Assembly: GCA_002787455.1 (NCBI GenBank)
Contig: PCWU01000159.1
Span: 1 to 13,195, forward strand
From: Gallionellaceae bacterium CG11_big_fil_rev_8_21_14_0_20_60_62
GTDB taxonomy: Bacteria; Pseudomonadota; Gammaproteobacteria; Burkholderiales; Gallionellaceae
Direction: 5' to 3'
DNA length: 13,195 nt
This document shows positions 1 through 6,192 of this stretch, one piece after another. Under the pieces are notes generated by a model. The model did no database searches and was not told the DNA's origin. It was given only the letters and a program-made list of their open reading frames with translations. Position 1 is the stretch's first letter, and every line of letters starts with the position of its first letter. A program made the translations under genes and the position numbers.

Positions 1-90
1 CCCACTCCTTCCCATCTCGAACAGGACAGTGAAACGACTTCGCGCCAATGATAGTGTGCATCCGCATGTGAAAGTAGGTCATCGTCAGAC
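1..90 (+). rRNA. rrf: 5S ribosomal RNA, 3' part (5' end outside window)
   Basis: The sequence opens inside a 5S rRNA. The conserved CCCATCTCGAACAGG stretch, the GAAACGACTTCGCGCC region, the GATAGTGTG motif and the end GTAGGTCATCGTC match betaproteobacterial 5S rRNA. About 25 bases of the 5' end are missing, judging from the usual length near 115. It is part of the large ribosomal subunit and is normally the last gene of an rRNA operon, so a 23S gene is expected just upstream of the window. The exact 3' end is uncertain by a few bases. Confidence 0.93.
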
Positions 91-101
91 TCCTTACGAA
101 T

Positions 102-140
102 AAAAAAGCCCAGCCTTGTGTTGGGCTTTTTTATTTTTTT
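102..140 (+). terminator. Intrinsic terminator of the rRNA operon
   Basis: An 11-bp perfect stem (102-112 pairing with 122-132, core AGCCCA/TGGGCT) with a 9-base loop is followed by a long T tract (127-140, broken by one A). It lies 12 bases after the 5S rRNA, so it should end rRNA operon transcription and insulate pyrG from it. The A-tract on the left also allows some function on the opposite strand. Confidence 0.92.
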
Positions 141-197
141 CAACGATTTTAAAAAGGGGCGAGTGCTTCTTATTTTTAATAGCTTGCGGATTTGCGA

Positions 198-203
198 TAC
201 AAT
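198..203 (+). promoter_or_regulatory. Candidate -10 element of the pyrG promoter
   Basis: TACAAT lies only 8 bases before the pyrG ATG (212). Initiation 6-8 bases downstream would fall in the CCC at 209-211 or on the A of the start codon, giving a transcript with almost no leader. No Shine-Dalgarno sequence is visible upstream of the ATG, which fits. No convincing -35 element sits at the right distance (175-180 is TTTAAT), so this is a candidate only. Confidence 0.4.
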
Positions 204-211
204 CTAAACCC

Positions 212-1858
212 ATGACAAAATACATCTTTATTACCGGCGGCGTTGTCTCATCACTGGGGAAGGGCATTGCCGCCGCTTCACTTGCGGCGATCCTGGAATC
301 GCGCAATCTCAAAGTCACGATGCTTAAACTCGATCCGTACATAAACGTCGATCCGGGTACGATGAGTCCGTTTCAGCATGGCGAAGTATTTGTCACGGAA
401 GACGGTGCCGAGACCGATCTCGATCTAGGGCATTACGAGCGTTTCATCACGGCAAAGATGCGCAAGGCCAATAATTTCACCACCGGACAGATCTACGAGA
501 GCGTGATCCGCAAGGAGCGGCGCGGCGAATATCTGGGCAAGACGGTGCAGGTGATTCCGCACATCACCAACGAGATACAGGCGTTTGTCGAGCGCGGTGC
601 CGCAGCCTCTCTTGATGGCAAGGCCGACGTGGCGATTGTCGAGATCGGCGGCACGGTGGGCGATATCGAATCGCTGCCGTTTCTTGAGGCGGCGCGGCAG
701 ATGGGATTGCGCATGGGGCGTCACCAGGTGGCCTATGTGCACCTTACTCTCGTCCCATACATTGCAACAGCGGGTGAACTGAAGACCAAACCGACGCAGC
801 ACAGTGTGCAGAAGCTGCGCGAGATTGGTATCTTTCCGACCGCGCTGCTGTGCCGTGCTGATCGCCGTATCCCGGATGATGAGCGTGCCAAGATTTCCCT
901 GTTCGCCAATGTGCGCGAAGACAGCGTGATCTCAATGTGGGATGTGGATAGTATCTACAAAGTCCCGCAGATGCTGCACGAGCAGGGGCTGGATCGCATC
1001 ATCTGCGAGGAGCTTGCGTTGAATGCGCCACCTGCAGACCTTTCGGTTTGGCAGAATCTGATCAAGGCACAGGAGAATCCGCAGCACGAGATTAGCATCG
1101 GTATGGTCGGCAAATATGTCGATCTGACCGAGTCGTACAAATCATTGATCGAAGCGTTGAAGCACGCGGGAATTCACACTTCGACACGGGTGAATATCGA
1201 ATATATTGATTCTGAAGTTATCGAGAATGAAGGCACTGATTCCTTAAAAAATCTTGATGCGATTTTGGTGCCGGGCGGGTTTGGAGTGCGCGGGACCGAG
1301 GGTAAGATCGCCGCCATTCAGTATGCGCGCGAAAATAAAGTTCCTTATCTTGGTATCTGCCTTGGCATGCAACTCGCGGTCATCGAATACGCGCGCCACG
1401 TGGCGGGTATGGCCGATGCCAATAGTACTGAGTTCGACCTTGAAACCGAGCATCCGGTGGTGGCGCTGATTGCCGAGTGGCTGGACCGCGACGGGAAAGT
1501 GGCACAACGGAGCGCGGATTCCGACTTGGGCGGCACCATGCGCCTCGGTTCGCAGCGCTGCCCGATTAAGCCGGGAACAATGGCGCAACGCATCTATGGT
1601 GATGAGGTGAACGAGCGGCACCGCCATCGTTATGAGGTGAATAACCATTATGTGCCGGTGCTGGAAAAAACCGGCTTGATCATTTCCGCCCGCACACCAT
1701 CCGAGGATTTGCCGGAAATTATGGAGTTGCCACAGCGCATCCATCCCTGGTTTGTGGGGGTGCAGTTCCACCCGGAATTTACCTCAACGCCGCGCACCGG
1801 ACATCCTTTGTTTAAGGAATATGTCGAGGCTGCGGTCGCACGCAGGGAGTCGGCTTGA
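212..1858 (+). CDS. pyrG: CTP synthase (glutamine-hydrolysing)
   Basis: Converts UTP to CTP with ATP and glutamine-derived ammonia, the last step of de novo CTP synthesis in the cytoplasm; active as a tetramer. The 548 residues match the usual ~545. The N-terminal synthase domain (about 1-270) starts with the classic MTKYIFITGGVVSSLGKG P-loop (Lys17), followed by the conserved DPY, HGEVF and DGAETDLDLGHYERF motifs. The C-terminal class I glutamine amidotransferase domain (about 293-540) has the nucleophile Cys383 in GICLGMQ and His520/Glu522 in QFHPEF. The frame is open back to an ATG at 116, but the family starts at 212 and the earlier ATG lies inside the terminator. There is no visible ribosome-binding site, and a likely -10 box sits immediately upstream. 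Its stop overlaps the kdsA start (TTGA). Confidence 0.98.
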   Translation: MTKYIFITGGVVSSLGKGIAAASLAAILESRNLKVTMLKLDPYINVDPGTMSPFQHGEVFVTEDGAETDLDLGHYERFITAKMRKANNFTTGQIYESVIRKERRGEYLGKTVQVIPHITNEIQAFVERGAAASLDGKADVAIVEIGGTVGDIESLPFLEAARQMGLRMGRHQVAYVHLTLVPYIATAGELKTKPTQHSVQKLREIGIFPTALLCRADRRIPDDERAKISLFANVREDSVISMWDVDSIYKVPQMLHEQGLDRIICEELALNAPPADLSVWQNLIKAQENPQHEISIGMVGKYVDLTESYKSLIEALKHAGIHTSTRVNIEYIDSEVIENEGTDSLKNLDAILVPGGFGVRGTEGKIAAIQYARENKVPYLGICLGMQLAVIEYARHVAGMADANSTEFDLETEHPVVALIAEWLDRDGKVAQRSADSDLGGTMRLGSQRCPIKPGTMAQRIYGDEVNERHRHRYEVNNHYVPVLEKTGLIISARTPSEDLPEIMELPQRIHPWFVGVQFHPEFTSTPRTGHPLFKEYVEAAVARRESA

Positions 1859-2706
1859 AACTCTGCGGTTTTCAGATTGGATTGGATAAGCCGCTGTTTC
1901 TGATCGCGGGACCCTGCGTGATCGAGTCGGAGCAGATGGCCCTGGATACCGCAGGGCGGTTGAAAGAGATTTGCAATGCGTTGCAGATCAACTTTATTTA
2001 CAAATCCTCCTACGACAAAGCCAACCGCAGCTCCGGCAAGACTTTTCGCGGCTTTGGCATGGAAGCGGGGTTGAAGATTCTGGAAAAGGTCAAAGTGCAG
2101 ATCGGCGTGCCGGTGCTGACCGATGTGCATGACGAGGACGAGATCGGCCCGGTGGCGGCGGTGGTTGATGTGCTACAAACGCCCGCGTTCCTCTGTCGCC
2201 AGACGGATTTCATCCATGCCGTGGCGAAATCCGGCAAGCCGGTGAACATTAAGAAGGGCCAGTTTCTGTCGCCGTGGGATATGAAAAATGTGGTGGAAAA
2301 AGCGCGCGAAGTAAGCGGAGGCGATACCATTATGGTATGCGAGCGCGGTGCCTCGTTCGGCTACAATAACCTAGTGTCGGATATGCGCTCGCTGGCGGTG
2401 ATGCGCGACACCGGTTGTCCGGTGGTGTTCGACGCCACGCACTCGGTGCAATTGCCCGGCGGTCAGGGCACGGCCAGCGGCGGCCAGCGCGAGTTCGTGC
2501 CGGTGCTGGCGCGCGCGGCGGTTGCGGCGGGCGTGGCGGGAGTTTTCATGGAGACGCATCCGGATCCCGCAAAAGCAATGTCTGATGGCCCCAATGCATT
2601 TCCGCTGGGCTATCTGCAGGAATTGTTGCAAACACTCAAGGCGATTGACGCATTGGTGAAGCAGCAAGCTTTTATCGAAGAGAACGTTAACTTGAAAAGT
2701 ATGTGA
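1855..2706 (+). CDS. kdsA: 3-deoxy-8-phosphooctulonate (Kdo-8-phosphate) synthase, metal-dependent type
   Basis: Condenses phosphoenolpyruvate with arabinose 5-phosphate to make Kdo-8-phosphate, the precursor of the Kdo sugars of lipopolysaccharide; cytoplasmic TIM barrel. The 283 residues are full length. Signature stretches are LIAGPCVIES (17-26), YKSSYDKANRSS, FRGFGMEAGL, TDVHDE, the NIKKGQFLSPWDM block, and the C-terminal FMETHPDP. Cys21, His196, Glu233 and Asp244 align with the four metal ligands of the Aquifex-type enzyme, whereas the E. coli enzyme has Asn at the Cys position, so this is predicted to be the metal-dependent class. It starts with TTG at 1855, overlapping the pyrG stop by four bases; AGGGAG at 1845-1850 can serve as the ribosome-binding site, and translation is probably coupled to pyrG. 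Confidence 0.97.
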   Translation: MKLCGFQIGLDKPLFLIAGPCVIESEQMALDTAGRLKEICNALQINFIYKSSYDKANRSSGKTFRGFGMEAGLKILEKVKVQIGVPVLTDVHDEDEIGPVAAVVDVLQTPAFLCRQTDFIHAVAKSGKPVNIKKGQFLSPWDMKNVVEKAREVSGGDTIMVCERGASFGYNNLVSDMRSLAVMRDTGCPVVFDATHSVQLPGGQGTASGGQREFVPVLARAAVAAGVAGVFMETHPDPAKAMSDGPNAFPLGYLQELLQTLKAIDALVKQQAFIEENVNLKSM

Positions 2707-2723
2707 GCGAAGGAAAATAGAAA

Positions 2724-4007
2724 ATGAGTGCAATTGTTGATGTGGTAGCACGCGAGATTTTGGATTCCCGTGGCAATCCCACGGTGGAGGCCGATGTATT
2801 GCTGGAGTCCGGCGTAATGGGGCGAGCCGCCGTGCCGTCCGGCGCATCTACCGGGGAGAGAGAGGCGATCGAATTGCGCGATGGCGACAAGCAGCGCTAT
2901 CTGGGCAAGGGCGTGTTGAAAGCGGTCGAGAACGTGAACACCGAGATCGCTGAAGCGATCATCGGGCTTGATGTGGCGGAACAGGCATTCATCGACCAGA
3001 CCATGATCGATCTGGACGGCACCGACAGCAAATCCCGCCTCGGCGCGAATGCCATTCTGGCGGTATCGATGGCGGTTGCCCGTGCGGCTGCAGAAGAAAG
3101 CGGTCTGCCGCTGTATCGTTATCTTGGCGGCGCGGCACGCATGGAGATGCCGGTGCCGATGATGAATGTCATCAACGGCGGCGCGCATGCTAGCGGCGGC
3201 GCGGATATGCAGGAATTCATGATCATTCCCGTCGGCGCGCAGAGTTTTCGTGAAGCCTTGCGTTGCGGCGCGGAAGTGTTTCATGCGCTGAAGGCGATTT
3301 TGCATCACCGTGGTCTTCCTACCACAGTTGGTGATGAAGGCGGCTTTGCTCCGGCGCTTGGCTCCAATGAGGCGGCGCTGAAGGTCATCGTCGAGGCGAT
3401 CGAGGCGGCGGGTTACGTGCCCGGCACGGATGTGGCGATCGGGATGGACCCGGCCGCGTCGGAATTTTACAAGGATGGCATGTATCACCTGAAAGCGGAC
3501 GGGCTGACCCTTAGCTCGCAGCAGATGGTCGATCTGTATGCGACCTGGGTGGACAAATATCCGATCATTTCGATCGAGGACGGCTTGGGTGAAAATGACT
3601 GGGACGGCTGGAAGGTATTGACCGACCGTCTTGGCGCAACGGTGCAACTGGTTGGCGACGATTTATTCGTGACCAATACCAAGATTTTGCGCGAAGGCAT
3701 CAAACGCGGGGTCGCCAACTCGATTCTGATCAAGGTCAACCAGATCGGTACCTTGACCGAGACTTTTGCCGCCATCGAGATGGCGAAACGCGCCGGTTAT
3801 ACCGCGGTCGTCTCGCACCGTTCCGGCGAGACTGAAGACTCGACTATCGCCGATCTGGCGGTGGCGACCAATGTGATGCAGATCAAGAGCGGTTCACTGT
3901 CGCGTTCGGACCGGATGGCGAAATACAACCAGTTGCTGCGCATCGAGGAAGATCTCGGCGACAGCGCCTCCTACCCGGGACGCGAGGCTTTTTACCAGCT
4001 CCGCTGA
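2724..4007 (+). CDS. eno: Enolase (phosphopyruvate hydratase)
   Basis: Interconverts 2-phosphoglycerate and phosphoenolpyruvate in glycolysis/gluconeogenesis; also a usual RNA degradosome partner in proteobacteria. The 427 residues are full length. The N-terminal domain carries REILDSRGNPTVE and PSGASTG; the barrel has GDEGGFAP (Glu205 as one catalytic residue), the Mg ligands Asp242, Glu285 (SIEDG) and Asp312 (GDD), the family signature ILIKVNQIGTLTET with catalytic Lys337, and SHRSGETED. The ATG is preceded by a good ribosome-binding site (AAGGAA at 2710-2715). It sits 17 bases after kdsA, and its product PEP is the KdsA substrate. The pyrG-kdsA-eno-ftsB order is conserved in betaproteobacteria, so co-transcription is likely. 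Confidence 0.98.
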   Translation: MSAIVDVVAREILDSRGNPTVEADVLLESGVMGRAAVPSGASTGEREAIELRDGDKQRYLGKGVLKAVENVNTEIAEAIIGLDVAEQAFIDQTMIDLDGTDSKSRLGANAILAVSMAVARAAAEESGLPLYRYLGGAARMEMPVPMMNVINGGAHASGGADMQEFMIIPVGAQSFREALRCGAEVFHALKAILHHRGLPTTVGDEGGFAPALGSNEAALKVIVEAIEAAGYVPGTDVAIGMDPAASEFYKDGMYHLKADGLTLSSQQMVDLYATWVDKYPIISIEDGLGENDWDGWKVLTDRLGATVQLVGDDLFVTNTKILREGIKRGVANSILIKVNQIGTLTETFAAIEMAKRAGYTAVVSHRSGETEDSTIADLAVATNVMQIKSGSLSRSDRMAKYNQLLRIEEDLGDSASYPGREAFYQLR

Positions 4008-4011
4008 GTCC

Positions 4012-4317
4012 GTGCGCGTTGTCACCTACATCCTGCTCGCGCTTGTCGTTCTGTTGCAGTATCCGCTATGGTTCGGCAAGGGAAGCTGGTTGAAGGTGTG
4101 GGACGTCAACCAGAAACTCGAAACGCAAAAAACTCTCAACGATCAGGCGCGGCAACGCAATGCTGCGCTGGATGCGGAGGTGCGTGACTTGAAGCGCGGT
4201 ACCGATGCGATAGAAGAACGGGCGCGGAGCGAGCTGGGGATGATCAAACGCGGCGAGGTATTCGTTCGAATCATCAATGCCGGGGTTGCCGCTTCGGGTG
4301 CCGCGCCAACACCCTAA
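4012..4317 (+). CDS. ftsB: Cell division protein FtsB
   Basis: Small bitopic inner-membrane protein that joins FtsL and FtsQ in the FtsQBL complex, which activates septal peptidoglycan synthesis by FtsWI. The 101 residues are close to the E. coli length (103). A short cytoplasmic N-terminus is followed by one transmembrane segment (about 4-21), a periplasmic coiled coil (about 28-70, heptad-like, charged) and the conserved ERARSELGMIKRGEVF block (69-84), typical of the family. The tail (91-101) is Ala/Pro-rich. It starts with GTG at 4012, only four bases after the eno stop, and has no strong ribosome-binding site of its own, so translation is probably coupled to eno. It is the last gene of the cluster. 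Confidence 0.95.
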   Translation: MRVVTYILLALVVLLQYPLWFGKGSWLKVWDVNQKLETQKTLNDQARQRNAALDAEVRDLKRGTDAIEERARSELGMIKRGEVFVRIINAGVAASGAAPTP

Positions 4318-4362
4318 AAGGCATGGAACGGTCCTGATAAAGAAACTCCCCATGCCCGTTTT
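4316..4362. terminator. Possible bidirectional terminator between convergent ftsB and pgm
   Basis: GGCATGG (4320-4326) pairs with CCATGCC (4350-4356) across a 23-base loop. AAAA (4316-4319) precedes the left arm and TTTT (4359-4362) follows the right arm after a CG bulge. Read on the plus strand it gives a stem plus short T-run after ftsB; on the minus strand it does the same after pgm. The long loop and short T-runs make it weak, but its place between convergent genes fits. Confidence 0.4.
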
Positions 4363-4365
4363 CGC

Positions 4366-4417
4366 CCCTCCCCCTGGAGGGAGATGGCGCGAGTGAATCG
4401 CGGTGCGAATTTCTCGC
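4366..4417. repeat. Two adjacent hairpins in the ftsB-pgm gap
   Basis: A perfect 6-bp stem CCCTCC/GGAGGG (4366-4371 with 4376-4381, loop CCCT) is followed by a longer imperfect hairpin, GCGAG (4389-4393) pairing with CTCGC (4413-4417) and an inner TCGC/GCGA stem (4398-4401 with 4405-4408). Neither has a T tract. GC-rich palindromes of this kind between convergent genes are often dispersed extragenic repeats, but no second copy occurs in this window, so repeat status is inference. No gene is visible in 4318-4433. Confidence 0.35.
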
Positions 4418-4433
4418 TAAGCAGCTTCCCAAC

Positions 4434-6065
4434 TCAAGTGATAACCGTCGGCTGATCACGCCCGGTGCGTGCCTGCAACTCGGAGATGCGCAACGCGATC
4501 TCAATCAATTCCTTCAGTGCTTCCTGCGCGTCCAGATGATGGCGCGAGACGTCGGCTTCGTACGCTTCCAGATAGACGCGCAGTGTCGCGCCTTCCGTGC
4601 CCGTGCCGGAGAGGCGGAATATGATGCGCGAGCCGTCGCTGAACAGAATGCGGATGCCCTGATTCTTGCTGATGCTACCGTCCACCGGGTCGGTGTAGCT
4701 GAAGTCGTCGCAGGTCTGCACCGTGTACGGGCCGAATGTCTTGCCGGTGAGCGAGCTGAAGTTCGCGCGCAGATGCTGCATAACACCGTCTGCCGCTTCG
4801 GTCGGCAAGGCTTCATAGTCGTAGCGCGAATAAAAATTGCGGCCATATTTGGCCCAGTGTTCGCGCACGATGGTTTCGACCGGCTGCTTGCGCACGGCCA
4901 GAATGTCGAGCCAGAACAGCACTGCCCACAGTCCGTCCTTTTCGCGAACATGGCTGGAGCTGGTGCCGAAACTTTCTTCGCCGCACAGTGTGACCTTGCC
5001 CGCATCCATCAGGTTGCCGAAGAATTTCCAGCCGGTCGGAGTTTCAAAACAAGGAATGCCCAGCGCGCCGGCGACACGATCGGCCGCCGCGCTGGTGGGC
5101 ATGGAACGGGCGATGCCCGCCACTCCCTGGCGATAGCCCGGCACCAGCGTGGCATTGGCGGCAATCACGGCCAGGCTGTCGGAGGGCGTCACGAAAAAAT
5201 GCCGGCCAAGGATCATGTTACGGTCGCCGTCGCCGTCGGATGCGGCGCCGAAATCCGGCGCATCGGCGCCATACATGATTTCCACCAGATCATGCGCATA
5301 GGTCAGGTTGGGGTCCGGATGACCGCCGCCAAAATCTTCCAGCGGCACGGCATTCATCACGCTATCGGCAGGCGCGCCCAAACGGTTGACCAGGATTTCC
5401 CTGGCATAGGGGCCGGTGACGGCGTGCATGGCATCGAATTTAATTCTGAAACTGCCAGCCAGTGCAGCACGGATCGCATCGAAATCAAACAGCGCTTCCA
5501 TCAGTTCGGCATAATCGGCCACCGGGTCGATTACCTCCACCCGCATCCTGCCGAGTGTTGTTTCTCCCAGTCGGTCGAGCATCACATCACCAGCATCCAG
5601 AAAGCGATAGTGTTCGATGATTTTGCTCCGGGCGAAAATCGCCTCGGTTACGCTCTCGGTGGCGGGGCCGCCGTTGCCGCTGTTGAACTTGATGCCGAAA
5701 TCGCCGTCCGGTCCGCCAGGATTGTGGCTGGCGGAAAGGATCAGGCCACCGAAGGCTTTGTGCTTGCGGATCACACACGAGGCGGCGGGCGTGGAAAGGA
5801 TACCTCCCCGTCCCACCAGCACTTTGCCAAAGCCGTTGGCCGCGGCCATTTTTAGAATGATCTGGATCGCGGTGCGGTTGTAAAAACGCCCGTCGCCGCC
5901 CAGTACCAGCGTCGCGCCGTGCGGGGCGCTGATGCTGTCGAAGATCGACTGCACGAAGTTTTCAAGATAGTGCGGCTGGCGGAATACCGGGACTTTTTTA
6001 CGCAGGCCGGAAGTGCCGGGTTTTTGATCGCTGAATGGCCGGGTGTTGACGGTGCGGATGCTCAT
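4434..6065 (-). CDS. pgm: Alpha-D-glucose phosphate-specific phosphoglucomutase
   Basis: Interconverts glucose 1-phosphate and glucose 6-phosphate through a phosphoserine intermediate, linking glycolysis to glycogen and sugar-nucleotide synthesis; cytoplasmic. The 543 residues fit the PGM1-like class, longer than the ~450-residue PgmB/ManB class. Four-domain architecture of the phosphohexomutase superfamily: PGTSGLRKKVPVF at the start, active Ser113 in SASHNPGG, Mg-binding DGDGDR (Asp277, 279, 281), sugar-recognition loop GEESFG (362-367) and phosphate-binding loop RLSGTGTEGATLR (484-496). The ATG at 6065 is supported by a good ribosome-binding site (AAGGGAG, plus-strand 6073-6079, spacing 7). 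It is transcribed toward ftsB and away from recQ, and so stands alone. Some members also act on mannose phosphates, but the alpha-glucose type is the closest by motif. Confidence 0.96.
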   Translation of the reverse strand: MSIRTVNTRPFSDQKPGTSGLRKKVPVFRQPHYLENFVQSIFDSISAPHGATLVLGGDGRFYNRTAIQIILKMAAANGFGKVLVGRGGILSTPAASCVIRKHKAFGGLILSASHNPGGPDGDFGIKFNSGNGGPATESVTEAIFARSKIIEHYRFLDAGDVMLDRLGETTLGRMRVEVIDPVADYAELMEALFDFDAIRAALAGSFRIKFDAMHAVTGPYAREILVNRLGAPADSVMNAVPLEDFGGGHPDPNLTYAHDLVEIMYGADAPDFGAASDGDGDRNMILGRHFFVTPSDSLAVIAANATLVPGYRQGVAGIARSMPTSAAADRVAGALGIPCFETPTGWKFFGNLMDAGKVTLCGEESFGTSSSHVREKDGLWAVLFWLDILAVRKQPVETIVREHWAKYGRNFYSRYDYEALPTEAADGVMQHLRANFSSLTGKTFGPYTVQTCDDFSYTDPVDGSISKNQGIRILFSDGSRIIFRLSGTGTEGATLRVYLEAYEADVSRHHLDAQEALKELIEIALRISELQARTGRDQPTVIT

Positions 6066-6109
6066 CTAATTTCTCCCTTGCGTGTTTATAACTCGTTGCA
6101 AACCCGCAA

Positions 6110-6115
6110 ATCATA
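6110..6115 (-). promoter_or_regulatory. Candidate -10 element for pgm in the pgm-recQ divergent region
   Basis: On the minus strand TATGAT lies 45 bases before the pgm ATG, which would leave a leader of about 38 bases and keep the AAGGGAG ribosome-binding site. No good -35 is seen at the usual spacing. Another AT-rich box, TATAAA at 6085-6090, is closer but would start transcription inside the ribosome-binding site. The rest of the 127-base gap holds a small hairpin (GGCGC/GCGCC, 6123-6137) and no recognised operator. Confidence 0.25.
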
Positions 6116-6192
6116 CACCCCGGGCGCATGAAGCGCCTTTGATCGTGCCTGTTGCGGTAAGCTTGCAATTCTTTACAGAGACACTTTTTATC

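Noticed and set aside
116..211. N-terminal extension of pyrG from an ATG at 116
   Set aside because: It would start inside the rRNA terminator, and the family begins with MTKYIFITGG at 212; no homology in the extra 32 residues.
2610..3647. Minus-strand open frame (345 codons) antisense to eno
   Set aside because: Shadow of eno with His/Arg-rich, non-family sequence.
4536..5855. Long plus-strand open frame (439 codons) antisense to pgm
   Set aside because: Low-complexity Arg/His/Ala/Gly-rich translation typical of the shadow of a GC-rich gene; pgm on the other strand has every family motif.
6163..6191. TTGCAA and TTTTAT spaced by 17 bases before recQ as a promoter
   Set aside because: The -10 would end two bases before the start codon, so transcription would begin inside the gene.
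6082..6192. Upstream GTG start for recQ
   Set aside because: It overlaps the pgm leader, and RecQ alignments begin at MQNLARQILRETFG (6193).
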